A stretch of 64,000 nucleotides of DNA from SXMI01 sp964391365 (GTDB lineage Bacteria; Actinomycetota; Acidimicrobiia; Acidimicrobiales; Microtrichaceae). The notes below the pieces were generated by a model. That model made no database searches, was not told the origin of the DNA, and worked only from the letters and a program-made list of their open reading frames with translations. The translations under genes were made by a program, and so were the position numbers. The stretch is taken from assembly GCA_964391365.1 (NCBI GenBank), contig CAYMKW010000001.1:27119-91118 (forward strand), in the 5' to 3' direction. This document shows, in pieces, positions 48,794 to 57,720 of this stretch (position 1 is its first letter; each line of letters starts with the position of its first letter).

Positions 48794-49843
48794 GTGGACA
48801 CCTCGGAGCTCGACTACGAGCTCCCCGAGGAGGCGATCGCCCAGCGGCCCGTCTCGCCCCGTGACCGGGCCCGACTGCTGGTTGCGGATGCCGTCGGCCC
48901 GGGGCGCCACCGCACCGTGGCCGACCTGCCGTCCCTCGTCGACGATGGCACCGTCGTGGTGGTCAACGACACGCGGGTCATCCCCGCCCGGGTGGCCGTC
49001 CGCCGACCCGGTGCGGCCGACGGCGAGGTGCTGTTGCTGGAACCCGTGGGGGATGGCTGGTGGCAGGCGCTCTGCCGGCCCTCCCGGCGGCTCCGAGCGG
49101 GTTCGACGGTGGAGGCCGTGGCCGGCGTGCTGTCCTTCGAGCTGGGGGCGACGCTCGACGACGGTCGGAGGTTGGTGCGGCCGGTCACCCCGGGCGATGT
49201 GTCACTGGACGAGGCCCTGCAGGCGAGCGGGACGGTGCCGCTGCCTCCCTACGTGCACGAGCGGCTGGCCGACCAGGAGCGCTACCAGACCGTCTTCGCC
49301 CGGCACCCCGGCTCGGTGGCCGCTCCGACGGCGGGACTCCACCTCACCCGGGCGGTGCTCGACCGGCTCGAGCTCGCCGGTTGCCGTGTCGTGACGGTGG
49401 AACTGGTCGTCGGGCTCGACACGTTCCGCCCCATCGCCACCGAGCGGGTGGAGGACCACGTGATCCACACCGAGCGCTACCGGGTGCCGTCCGCGACGTG
49501 GGAGGCGGTCGCGGCGGCAGGGTCCGAGGGGCGACCCGTGCTCGCAGTGGGCACCACCTCGGTCCGTGCGCTCGAGTCGGCGGCGGCGACCGGTGAGCTG
49601 CAGGGACGCACCGACCTGTTCATCACCCCCGGGTTCCCCTTCCGGGTCGTGGACTCGCTCCTGACGAACTTCCACCTCCCGCGCTCGTCGCTCCTCTCGC
49701 TCGTCGAGGCGTTCGTCGGACGGCGCTGGCGGGACCTGTACGCCGAGGCCCTGGCGTCCGGGTACCGGTTCCTGAGCTTCGGGGACGCCTCGCTGCTCAC
49801 CCGGGCCGGCGCCGCCCCGTCGGCCGAGGGGAGCGGGCGGTGA
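48794..49843 (+). CDS. queA: S-adenosylmethionine:tRNA ribosyltransferase-isomerase
   Basis: 349 residues; GTG 48794, 8 bases after the previous stop. It has SELDYELPEEAIAQRPVSPRDRARLLV, VVVVNDTRVIPARV, SVAAPTAGLHLTRAVLDRL, VVGLDTFRPI, VLAVGTTSVRALESAA and GFPFRVVDSLLTNFHLPRSSLLSLVEAF. It transfers the ribosyl part of SAM to preQ1 in tRNA to form epoxyqueuosine. It overlaps tgt by 4 bases, the classical queuosine pair. Confidence 0.96.
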   Translation: MDTSELDYELPEEAIAQRPVSPRDRARLLVADAVGPGRHRTVADLPSLVDDGTVVVVNDTRVIPARVAVRRPGAADGEVLLLEPVGDGWWQALCRPSRRLRAGSTVEAVAGVLSFELGATLDDGRRLVRPVTPGDVSLDEALQASGTVPLPPYVHERLADQERYQTVFARHPGSVAAPTAGLHLTRAVLDRLELAGCRVVTVELVVGLDTFRPIATERVEDHVIHTERYRVPSATWEAVAAAGSEGRPVLAVGTTSVRALESAAATGELQGRTDLFITPGFPFRVVDSLLTNFHLPRSSLLSLVEAFVGRRWRDLYAEALASGYRFLSFGDASLLTRAGAAPSAEGSGR

Positions 49844-50970
49844 TCGCCGAGTTCACGCTCCGGGCCCGGGACGGTGCTGCCAGGACCGGTTCGGTCCGAC
49901 TCGCACGCGGCGAGGTCACCACGCCCGCCTTCATGCCGGTCGCAACTCGCGGCACCGTCCGGGCGCTGCCGACGCACGTCCTGGCCGGTCTCCGCACGGG
50001 GGACGGGGCGGGTTTCGGCGTGCTGTTGTCGAACACGTACCACCTGATGCTCCGCCCCGGGGCTGCCGTGGTCGCCGAGCTGGGAGGGCTGCACGCGTTC
50101 ACCGGCTGGGACGGGCCGATGCTCACGGACTCGGGCGGCTACCAGGTGTTCTCGCTCGAGCCCCGGGTGACCGACGAGGGCGCCGAGTTCGCCTCGACCT
50201 ACGACGGGTCCCGCCACCTGCTCACCCCCGAGCTGGCCGTCGAGGTCCAGGAGCTGCTCGGCGCGGACGTCCAGATGGTCCTGGACGTCTGCCCTCCGCT
50301 GCCGTCGGATCGAGCGACGCTGGAGCGCGCCGTCGACACCACCGAGTCCTGGGCTCGCCGGGCGCTCCGTGCCCGTCGTCGCACCGCTGACCAGTCGTTG
50401 TTCGGCATCGTCCAGGGCGGGGTCGACGTCGACCTCCGGGCCCGGGCGGCCGAGCGGACGGTGGCGCTCGAGTTCGACGGTTACGCGCTCGGCGGCCTGT
50501 CGGTCGGGGAGTCGCGGGCCGAGATGCTTCCGGCGATCGAGGCGGCGGTGGCCGAGCTTCCCGAGGACCGGCCCCGCTACCTGATGGGTGTCGGAGACCC
50601 CGTGTCCATCGTGGAGGCCGTGGCCCGGGGCATCGACATGTTCGACTGCGTCCTGCCGACCCGACTGGCCCGCCACGGCACGCTGCTCACCGACCTGGGC
50701 CGGCTCAACATCTCCCGGGCCGAGTTCGCCCGGGACACCGCTCCGATCCAAGCCGGCTGCGGCTGCCCGTCGTGCGCCCACTACGAGCGCGGGCTCCTCC
50801 GGCACCTCGCGGTCGTTGACGAGCCGGCCGCAGCCACGATCTGCACCATCCACAACCTGTGGTGGATGCTCCGACTGACCGAGCGGATCCGCGCGGCGAT
50901 CCGCTCCGGGACACTCGCAGCCCTCCGGGACGAGGTCGCGTCGGTGTGGGATCCGCCGACCCCGGGCTGA
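49840..50970 (+). CDS. tgt: tRNA-guanine transglycosylase
   Basis: 376 residues; GTG 49840 overlaps the queA stop. The active-site blocks are MLTDSGGYQVFSLEP (Asp base), LDVCPPLPSD, FGIVQGGVD, YALGGLSVGE and MFDCVLPTRLARHGTLLT (nucleophile Asp). The zinc site is CGCPSCAHYERGLLRHL. It swaps the guanine at position 34 of GUN-anticodon tRNAs for preQ1. Complete. Confidence 0.97.
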   Translation: MIAEFTLRARDGAARTGSVRLARGEVTTPAFMPVATRGTVRALPTHVLAGLRTGDGAGFGVLLSNTYHLMLRPGAAVVAELGGLHAFTGWDGPMLTDSGGYQVFSLEPRVTDEGAEFASTYDGSRHLLTPELAVEVQELLGADVQMVLDVCPPLPSDRATLERAVDTTESWARRALRARRRTADQSLFGIVQGGVDVDLRARAAERTVALEFDGYALGGLSVGESRAEMLPAIEAAVAELPEDRPRYLMGVGDPVSIVEAVARGIDMFDCVLPTRLARHGTLLTDLGRLNISRAEFARDTAPIQAGCGCPSCAHYERGLLRHLAVVDEPAAATICTIHNLWWMLRLTERIRAAIRSGTLAALRDEVASVWDPPTPG

Positions 50971-51022
50971 GGGTGCAGCCGGGCCGTCGGGGCGGTGGTT
51001 CCCACTCGGGCCTCCGGGGGCC

Positions 51023-51028
51023 TACCAT
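51023..51028 (+). promoter_or_regulatory. -10-like element for yajC-secDF
   Basis: TACCAT, 9 bases before GTG 51038. Confidence 0.45.
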
Positions 51029-51037
51029 CCCCCCTTC

Positions 51038-51487
51038 GTGAACCCGTACGCATCGATCCTCGCCCAGGAGTCCCAGGGCAGCCCCCTCGGGCTGCTGATC
51101 ATCCTCGTTCCCTTCGGCCTCCTCATCTACATGATGATCGTGCCGCAGCGGAAGCAGCGGGCCCGCCAGCAGCAGCTGATCGCGTCGATCGACACCGGCG
51201 ACGAGGTGGTGACGGCCGGTGGCATCGTGGGAGTGGTCACGGTCGTCGAGGAGGACCTGGTCCACCTCGAGGTCGACAACGACGTGGTGATCCGGGTCGC
51301 CAAGGGCTCGGTGAGTCGCAACCTGAGCGAGCCGGAGGTCGAGCGTCAGGGGGGCGGGCTCCTCTCGGGGTTGTTCGGCGGTGGCCGGTCGGCGGCGCCC
51401 TCGGACTCGGCCAACGACGACGCTCCCGCCGTCTCGCGACGCGTGACCCCCAAGCAGGGCGGCAACGGCAACGGCGGCGGCAGGTGA
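51038..51487 (+). CDS. yajC: Preprotein translocase accessory subunit YajC
   Basis: 149 residues; GTG 51038. A single membrane helix (LGLLIILVPFGLLIYMMIV) leads into PQRKQRARQQQLIASIDTGDEVVTAGGIVGVVTVVEEDLVHLEV, the family signature. The C-terminal 50 residues are a Gly/Ser-rich extension longer than in most YajC proteins. It sits with SecD and SecF, which aid SecYEG export. Confidence 0.93.
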   Translation: MNPYASILAQESQGSPLGLLIILVPFGLLIYMMIVPQRKQRARQQQLIASIDTGDEVVTAGGIVGVVTVVEEDLVHLEVDNDVVIRVAKGSVSRNLSEPEVERQGGGLLSGLFGGGRSAAPSDSANDDAPAVSRRVTPKQGGNGNGGGR

Positions 51488-51512
51488 GCACCGGGCGCAT
51501 GGAGTACCGGCG

Positions 51513-53348
51513 ATGAGGAAGCACCCCGGTCGCCTGATGGTGGCCACGATGGTCGTGGTGTACGGCGCCCTGATCGCCACGGTGGTCGCCGGTCGGACCC
51601 CGACCCTCGGACTCGATCTCCAGGGCGGGATCTCGGTGAACCTCCAGCCGGTCCGCAACGGCGAGGTCGTCGACGACGTCTCGCCGGAGCAGCTCGACCA
51701 GACCATCTCGATCATCCGCAGGCGCGTCGATGCGCTCGGCGTCGCCGAGCCCGAGGTGTCCCGGCAGGGCAACACGATCCTGGTCCAGCTCCCCGGTGCC
51801 AAGGACCAGCAACAGGTGCTCGAGACGGTCGGCAAGACCGCCGAGCTCCGGTTCCGGCCCGTCCTGGGGGACCTGGGTGCGACCCTGACGGGCCAGGCCC
51901 GGACCGACGCCGAGGCCAGGGTCGCCGAACTCTCGACCGAGCTCGGTCTCCCGGCAGGGGTCACGGCCCAGCAGGTGCTCGAGGACGAACAGGCCCGCTC
52001 GCCCCAGCCGCCGCCGACCCCCGGGGCGGACCCGGCCGCCACCACGACGGTGCCGCCGACCATCGCCCCGACGCCTGCCCAACCGAGCGGCCCGGCCACG
52101 ACGATCGACCCCACGGCCGAGCCGAACACCGGAGGGGGCCGATCGGCTCGCTTCCGGCAGCAGGGCGAGACGACGACGGTCCCGCCCACGACCGTGCCGG
52201 CGGCCCCGACCACCACGACCCCGCCGCTCAACCAGTACGGGATCAGCATCTCGGACGAGCGGTTCATCGAGCTCTACCGGTTGCAGTCGCAGTTGACGGC
52301 CCAGACGACGCCGGCCGGCGGCGACCAGAAGGATGCCGAGGTCCAGCTCGCCGACCGGGATGGCTTCGTGTACCAGCTCGGACCGACGCAGCTGACGGGC
52401 ACCGCGGTCGAGACGGCCACGGCGGGGATCGGACAGGACGGCCTGTGGACGGTCAACCCGGTCTTCAAGGCCGGGCCCGAAGGGATCGACCTGTTCAACG
52501 CCATCGCCGCCAAGTGCAACGCCGGCGACCCGATCTGCCCCAGCTCGCAGAGCGGGCCGGGACGGCTGGCGATCGTCCTGGACTCCGATGTTCTCTCGGC
52601 CCCGGCGATCAACGAGGCGAACTTCAGCCGGGACCAGATCCAGATCTCGGGTGACTTCACCGAGGAGCAGGCCAAGAACCTGGCGGTGGCGCTGCGGTTC
52701 GGTTCGTTGCCGATCGAGCTCGCCCCGCAGCAGGCCGAGCTGGTCTCGGCCACCCTCGGCGAGGACGCACTGCGTGCCGGCATCATCGCCGGCCTGCTCG
52801 GCCTGGGGCTCGTGTTCGTGTACCTGTTCGCGTACTACCGCCTGCTGGCGCTCATCACCCTCGGCAGCCTGACCATCTCGGCGTCATTGCTCTGGGTGGT
52901 CATGGCGAACCTGAACGCAACGGTGACCCTGGCGGGCGTGGTCGGCATCATCGTCTCGATCGGGATCTCGCTGGACTCGAGCATCGTCTTCTTCGAGGGC
53001 TGGAAGGAGGACGTGCTGGGTGGGGCGACGGTCCGCACCACGGTGGAGCGCTCCTTCTCGAGCGCCTACGCCACCATCGTCAAGGCCGACGTTGCCTCGC
53101 TGATCGGCGCCGGTGTCCTCTACTGGCTGTCGATCGGACCCGTGCGCGGCTTCGCCTTCTACCTCGGGGTCATGACCCTCTTCGACCTGGTGGCGGCGTA
53201 CGTCTTCATGCGGCCCGCCTCGATCCTGGTGGCGCGGTCCTCCTGGGCCCGGCACCCCCGTCGGCTGGGCATCCCGGTGGACGATCCGGATGGCGGCGCC
53301 GGCCCTGACCCGTCGGCCGCCGCGACCGCTGCGGGGGTGGCATCGTGA
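51513..53348 (+). CDS. secD: Protein translocase subunit SecD
   Basis: 611 residues; ATG 51513. The N-terminal helix is followed by TPTLGLDLQGGISVNLQP (the DxxGG motif), the periplasmic P1 region with IIRRRVDALGVAEPEVSRQGNTILVQLPG, then the six-helix RND half ending with SLDSSIVFFEGWKED. Between residues about 165 and 245 the P1 domain holds a Pro/Thr-rich insert (many TTVPPT units) not present in typical SecD. It overlaps secF by 4 bases. It uses the proton motive force to pull proteins out of the Sec channel. Confidence 0.96.
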   Translation: MRKHPGRLMVATMVVVYGALIATVVAGRTPTLGLDLQGGISVNLQPVRNGEVVDDVSPEQLDQTISIIRRRVDALGVAEPEVSRQGNTILVQLPGAKDQQQVLETVGKTAELRFRPVLGDLGATLTGQARTDAEARVAELSTELGLPAGVTAQQVLEDEQARSPQPPPTPGADPAATTTVPPTIAPTPAQPSGPATTIDPTAEPNTGGGRSARFRQQGETTTVPPTTVPAAPTTTTPPLNQYGISISDERFIELYRLQSQLTAQTTPAGGDQKDAEVQLADRDGFVYQLGPTQLTGTAVETATAGIGQDGLWTVNPVFKAGPEGIDLFNAIAAKCNAGDPICPSSQSGPGRLAIVLDSDVLSAPAINEANFSRDQIQISGDFTEEQAKNLAVALRFGSLPIELAPQQAELVSATLGEDALRAGIIAGLLGLGLVFVYLFAYYRLLALITLGSLTISASLLWVVMANLNATVTLAGVVGIIVSIGISLDSSIVFFEGWKEDVLGGATVRTTVERSFSSAYATIVKADVASLIGAGVLYWLSIGPVRGFAFYLGVMTLFDLVAAYVFMRPASILVARSSWARHPRRLGIPVDDPDGGAGPDPSAAATAAGVAS

Positions 53349-54571
53349 GCGTCTGGTCCGACCTCTACCGCGAGCGCACCGACTTCGACTTCCCCCGGTT
53401 GTGGCCCCGGACGACGGCGCTGTCGCTGGTGCTCGTGCTGGTCTCGTTGGTGTCCATCGTCGGGATCCCGCTCTACTGCTCCACGACCGACAGCTGCGAC
53501 CGGCCGGCGTTCAACCTGAGCATCGACTTCGAGGGCGGGTCGGTCTGGGAGGTCCCCAGCTCGACGTTCGACGAGTCCGCGGCCGAGGCCGTGCTCGCTC
53601 CCTACGGCCCGGACGCAGGGGAGAAGTTCCAGAGGGTCACGACCGGCGACGGCGTCGACGTGCTGCGCATCTCCGGGCGGGTCGCCGATGTCGAATCGGC
53701 CGCCGAGATCTCGACGAAGCTGGGCGAGGCGGCCGGCCTACAGCCGGGCGAGGTGACCGTGTCGACGGTCGGGCCGTCGTGGGGTGAGGACATCACCCGA
53801 CAGGCCCGCCTGTCGCTGATCGTGTTCCTCGTGCTGGTCGCCGGATACATCGCGTGGCGGCTGGAGGCCCGCATGGCGGTCGCCGCACTCGTGGCGGTGC
53901 TCCACGACGTGCTGCTCACCGCCGGTGTGTACTCCGTGTTCCAGCTGCAGCTCACCCCGGCGACCGTGATCGCGTTCCTGACCATCCTGGGTTTCTCCCT
54001 GTACGACACGATCGTCGTGTACGACAGGGTGCAGGAGAACGCTGTCCGCTTCGGCAGGAGCGGCCGCTACACCTACGCCGCGATCATGCGTCGCTCGCTG
54101 AACCAGGTGTTCATGCGGTCGCTCAACACGACACTCGTCACGGTGATCCCGATCGTGACCATGCTGATCGTCGGCTCGTTCGTGTTCGGTCAGCAGACGC
54201 TCGGTGACTTCTCCCTGGCGCTCCTGATCGGACTGATGTCCGGCACCTACTCCTCGATCTTCGTGGCGGCACCGCTGACGGTGTGGCTCAAGGAGCGTGA
54301 ACCGCGCTGGCGTGACCTGCGGGCCCGGATCGCGGCCCGGGGTGACGACCCCTCGGACACCGCCTGGTACGGGGTCGCCGGGACCGGGTCGTCCGGCGAT
54401 CGCCCGACCCGGACGGTGAGCACGGCCGCGGGCGCCAGGTCTGCAACGGCCGTGGCGGAACGGACGGCGGCTCCGGAGAACGGCGGGGACGACGCTCCCG
54501 ACCCGGCTCCGCCGACGGGCCGGGGGGACACGGTGATCCCGCCCCGGCCCCGCAAGCAACGTCGGCGCTGA
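53345..54571 (+). CDS. secF: Protein translocase subunit SecF
   Basis: 408 residues; GTG 53345 overlaps the secD stop. It has FDFPRLWPRTTALSLVLV, LSIDFEGGSVWEV, VGPSWGEDITRQARLSLIVFLVLVAGYIAWRLEARMAVAALVAVLHDVLLTAGVY, GFSLYDTIVVYDRVQEN and RRSLNQVFMRSLNTTLVTVIPIV, all hallmarks of SecF. The last 90 residues are a low-complexity cytoplasmic tail ending in RPRKQRRR. Confidence 0.96.
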   Translation: MSVWSDLYRERTDFDFPRLWPRTTALSLVLVLVSLVSIVGIPLYCSTTDSCDRPAFNLSIDFEGGSVWEVPSSTFDESAAEAVLAPYGPDAGEKFQRVTTGDGVDVLRISGRVADVESAAEISTKLGEAAGLQPGEVTVSTVGPSWGEDITRQARLSLIVFLVLVAGYIAWRLEARMAVAALVAVLHDVLLTAGVYSVFQLQLTPATVIAFLTILGFSLYDTIVVYDRVQENAVRFGRSGRYTYAAIMRRSLNQVFMRSLNTTLVTVIPIVTMLIVGSFVFGQQTLGDFSLALLIGLMSGTYSSIFVAAPLTVWLKEREPRWRDLRARIAARGDDPSDTAWYGVAGTGSSGDRPTRTVSTAAGARSATAVAERTAAPENGGDDAPDPAPPTGRGDTVIPPRPRKQRRR

Positions 54572-54655
54572 CCCGTCCCGTCCCCTTCCGGCGGTCGGAG
54601 CGGCGCGGTTCCGGCGGTCGAACCCGAGTGACCCGGCGCCTGACCGATGCGCCGA

Positions 54656-55249
54656 TCAGTTGGTCAGCGTGGCGAAGTCGGCGGCCACGCCGGGAGGCGC
54701 CGGGAAGGTGCTGGCGAAGTCCCAGGTGCCGAAGACCCAGGCGTCGACCGAACCCTGGGTGACCGTCCGGTCGGCCGCACCTGTGAGCGACTCCTGCCAG
54801 CCGCCTGCGCCGCCTGTCCAGAAGCTCCAGTACGAGAACCCGTCGGGGCCGCTGTCACCACATGCAGGTGCGGCGGGCACGCCGTCGATCCCGCAGACGA
54901 ACGCATCGCCGAAGCCCAGCCGGGGTGCACCGGCGCCCACACGCTGGGCCCGTGCCGCCAGCGCGTCGAGACCGTTGGACCCCTCCGGGACCACGACGCA
55001 GACGATCGACGGCGAGGTGGGGGCGCCGCCCAGGACGACCACGGCGACCTGGACCTGACCCGTCGCGGCGGCGGGGCAGGTGCTGAGGTCGACGGGCTGG
55101 GGCGGTGGCGGCATCGGGGCGCAGGCGGCCGCCAGCCCCAGGAGCGCTGCGAGTGCCGCAGTGGCGGCCAGACGGCGGGAGCGGCGGCGACCGGGCCGCG
55201 TTCCCGTGTCGATCTGCATGCTCGTCGTGGTTCCGGCTCCGGCGCCCAT
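54656..55249 (-). CDS. Lipoprotein with DUF4430-like domain
   Basis: 197 residues from ATG 55249, which has GAGGAGG 7 bases upstream on the minus strand; ATG 55219 is an alternative. The twin-arginine-rich n-region (RPGRRRSRRLAATAALAALLGLAAAC) ends in lipobox LAAAC, then a Pro-rich spacer. The domain (VVVPEGSNGLDALAARAQ, FVCGIDGVPAAPACGDSGPDGFSYWSFWTGGAGGWQES, DAWVFGTWD) resembles DUF4430/transcobalamin C-terminal-like modules found in secreted proteins. The two Cys may be disulfide-linked. Function unknown. It is convergent with secF. Confidence 0.75.
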   Translation of the reverse strand: MGAGAGTTTSMQIDTGTRPGRRRSRRLAATAALAALLGLAAACAPMPPPPQPVDLSTCPAAATGQVQVAVVVLGGAPTSPSIVCVVVPEGSNGLDALAARAQRVGAGAPRLGFGDAFVCGIDGVPAAPACGDSGPDGFSYWSFWTGGAGGWQESLTGAADRTVTQGSVDAWVFGTWDFASTFPAPPGVAADFATLTN

Positions 55250-55292
55250 GTCGCATCCTCCTCGTTCGCCCCCGGGGTGGGGGACGGCGGTC

Positions 55293-55298
55293 ACGGTA
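55293..55298 (-). promoter_or_regulatory. -10-like element for the DUF4430-like lipoprotein gene
   Basis: TACCGT on the minus strand, giving a leader of about 37 bases with a strong Shine-Dalgarno. Confidence 0.4.
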
Positions 55299-55398
55299 GG
55301 AGCGCCCGACCGGCCATCTCCAGCACCGGACGCCGTCCGCTTTGGGTGCAATCTCACGCCGTCGGCCGGCCTGCGGCAGGGAGCTCCCGCCCGGTCGG

Positions 55399-55404
55399 TA
55401 GCGT
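55399..55404 (+). promoter_or_regulatory. -10-like element upstream of rel
   Basis: TAGCGT, 6 bases before a GTG at 55411. Confidence 0.5.
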
Positions 55405-55410
55405 GGTGGT

Positions 55411-55461
55411 GTGGCGAGTCCGCGGAACCACGGAACGATCGGTGCGAGATGCCGACGGTGA
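55411..55461 (+). CDS. Predicted leaderless upstream ORF overlapping the rel start
   Basis: GTG 55411, 6 bases after TAGCGT, encodes 16 residues (VASPRNHGTIGA and on) and ends at TGA 55459-55461, 13 bases past the rel ATG at 55449 and in another frame. If translated, it would compete with or couple to rel initiation. The peptide is not recognisable; the call rests on promoter spacing. Confidence 0.35.
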   Translation: MASPRNHGTIGARCRR

Positions 55462-57659
55462 CCCGCGTCCTGCCGTGGCGCAGGCACATCCAGCCGCCGG
55501 CCATGGAGGTGCAGGAGATCCTCGAGCACTTCCGGCGCGTCCACCCCAAGCATCCGACCGACGCGATCACCGAGGCCTACCGCGTCGCGGCCGGCTGCCA
55601 CCAGGGTCAGCTCCGCCGCTCGGGTGAGCCGTACATCACCCACCCGCTCGCCGTCGCCGGGATCGTCGCTCGGTACGGGATGGACGACGTCACGATCGCC
55701 GCCGCGCTCCTCCACGACGCGGTCGAGGACACCGTCGTCACCCTCGACGAGATCGAGGAGGACTTCGGGGTCGAGGTCCGCGACATCGTGGACGGCGTCA
55801 CCAAGCTGGAACGCTTCAACTTCGACACGAAGGAGGAGCAGCAGGCGGCGACCATGCGCAAGATGCTCGTCGCCATGGCCCAGGACCTGAGGGTCCTGGT
55901 GATCAAGCTCGCGGACCGCCTCCACAACATGCGGACCATCGCGGCGATGCCGGCCTGGAAGCAGGAGCGGACCGCCCAGGAGACCCTCGACATCTACGCG
56001 CCGCTCGCCCACCGCCTCGGGATGCAGGAGGTGAAGACGCAGCTCGAGGACCTGTCGTTCGCCGCCCTGTACCCGAAGCGGTTCGCCGAGATCGACCACA
56101 TGGTCGCCCAACGGGCCTCCGGTCGTGACCAGCACCTCGCCGACGTGGTGGCCCAGCTGCGGGAGCGCATGGACGAGCTGCACATCGCCGCCGAGGTGGT
56201 CGGCCGCGAGAAGCACCTGTGGTCCATCTACGAGAAGATGGTCGTCCGCAACAAGGACTTCGACGAGATCCTCGACCTGGTGGGCGTCCGGGTCGTCGTC
56301 GAGTCGTCCAAGGACTGCTACGCCGCACTGGGCTCGATCCACTCGCTGTGGAAGCCGGTCGTCGGGCGGTTCAAGGACTACGTGGCCATGCCGAAGTTCA
56401 ACCTCTACCAGTCGCTGCACACGACGGTGATCGGGCCCGGCGGTCGTCCCGTCGAGGTTCAGGTCCGCACCCAGGAGATGCACCGCCGGGCGGAGTGGGG
56501 TGTGGCGGCACACTTCGCCTACAAGGAGGACGGCAGCACCGAGGACCTCGCCTGGATCAGCCGGCTCGTCGACTGGCAGCAGGAGATGACCGATCCGGGC
56601 GAGTTCATGGCGAACCTGAAGATCGACCTGGACCAGGACGAGGTCTTCGTGTTCACCCCCAAGGGTGACGTCGTGACGCTCCCGGTCGGTGCGACGCCGG
56701 TGGACTTCGCCTATGCCATCCACACCGAGGTCGGCCACCGGTGCATCGGCGCCCGGGTCGCCGGTCGGCTCGTCCCGCTCGACAGCGAACTCGACTCCGG
56801 TGACACGGTCGAGATCTTCACGTCCAAGGTCGAGGGCGCCGGTCCGAGCCGGGACTGGCTCTCCTTCGTGGCCACCCGCTCGGCGTCGAACCGGATCCGC
56901 CAGTGGTTCTCCCGTGAACGTCGGGAGGACGCGCTCGAGTCGGGCCGAGAGCTGCTGGTGAAGGCGCTGCGGCGCGAGGCGCTCCCGGTCCAGCGAGTCG
57001 TCACCGGACCGGTCGTCGCCGAGGTCGCCGAGCAGCTGAAGTACCAGAACGCCGAGGCCCTCTTCACCGCCATCGGGGAACACCACCTCTCGGCCGAGTC
57101 GGTCGCGGCGCGCATCGCCAAGGAGGTCCGTACCGCCGAGGGCGAACGCGAGGAGGTCGTCTCGACGCCGGTCCGTGGTCGCCCCCGTGGCCGGAACCGC
57201 CCCGCCGGGGTCCACGTGGAGGGCTTCGACGACCTGCTCGTCAGGATGGCCCGCTGCTGCACCCCCGTCCCGGGCGACGAGATCGTCGGGTTCGTGACCC
57301 GTGGGCGGGGCGTGTCGGTCCACCGGACCGACTGCGCCAACGCCACCTCCCTGGTCGCAGGTCAGTCCGAGCGAATCATCGACGTCGACTGGGACCAGGA
57401 CTCCTCCGGCGACTTCGTCGCGCTGATCGAGGTGAAGGGTCTGGACCGGCCCCGGTTGCTGCAGGACGTGATCTCGACCCTGTCCGACGGTCACGTCAGC
57501 ATCATCACCTCGCACAGCCATGCGGGTACCGACCGGATCGCCACGATGCGCTTCGAGTTCGAGCTCGGCGACCGATCGCACCTCGAGGTTCTGTTGAACC
57601 GGATCCGGGCCATCGACAGCGTCTACGACGCCGACCGCGTGGTACCCGGCGCCAACTGA
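55449..57659 (+). CDS. rel: Bifunctional (p)ppGpp synthetase/hydrolase Rel
   Basis: 736 residues from ATG 55449 (GTG 55458 also possible). The N-terminal HD hydrolase is intact (RRSGEPYITHPLAVAGIV, AALLHDAVEDTVVT near residues 84-97). The synthetase has GREKHLWSIYEKMVVRNKDFDEILDLVGVRVVV and YQSLHTTVIGPGGRPVEVQVRTQEMHRRAEWGVAAH. TGS (VFVFTPKGDVVTLPVGATPVDFAYAIHTEVGHRC), the Cys-containing helical region (MARCCTPVPGDEIVGFVTRGRGVSVHRTDC) and a C-terminal ACT domain follow. It makes and degrades ppGpp in response to amino acid starvation on the ribosome. Confidence 0.97.
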   Translation: MPTVTRVLPWRRHIQPPAMEVQEILEHFRRVHPKHPTDAITEAYRVAAGCHQGQLRRSGEPYITHPLAVAGIVARYGMDDVTIAAALLHDAVEDTVVTLDEIEEDFGVEVRDIVDGVTKLERFNFDTKEEQQAATMRKMLVAMAQDLRVLVIKLADRLHNMRTIAAMPAWKQERTAQETLDIYAPLAHRLGMQEVKTQLEDLSFAALYPKRFAEIDHMVAQRASGRDQHLADVVAQLRERMDELHIAAEVVGREKHLWSIYEKMVVRNKDFDEILDLVGVRVVVESSKDCYAALGSIHSLWKPVVGRFKDYVAMPKFNLYQSLHTTVIGPGGRPVEVQVRTQEMHRRAEWGVAAHFAYKEDGSTEDLAWISRLVDWQQEMTDPGEFMANLKIDLDQDEVFVFTPKGDVVTLPVGATPVDFAYAIHTEVGHRCIGARVAGRLVPLDSELDSGDTVEIFTSKVEGAGPSRDWLSFVATRSASNRIRQWFSRERREDALESGRELLVKALRREALPVQRVVTGPVVAEVAEQLKYQNAEALFTAIGEHHLSAESVAARIAKEVRTAEGEREEVVSTPVRGRPRGRNRPAGVHVEGFDDLLVRMARCCTPVPGDEIVGFVTRGRGVSVHRTDCANATSLVAGQSERIIDVDWDQDSSGDFVALIEVKGLDRPRLLQDVISTLSDGHVSIITSHSHAGTDRIATMRFEFELGDRSHLEVLLNRIRAIDSVYDADRVVPGAN

Positions 57660-57708
57660 GCGACGGGCCGGTCACGCCCGGCGAGGAGCGGTCGGCCCCG
57701 GGATCCGG

Positions 57709-57714
57709 CAGACT
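57709..57714 (+). promoter_or_regulatory. -10-like element
   Basis: CAGACT, 6 bases before ATG 57721. Confidence 0.35.
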
Positions 57715-57720
57715 CTCCCC

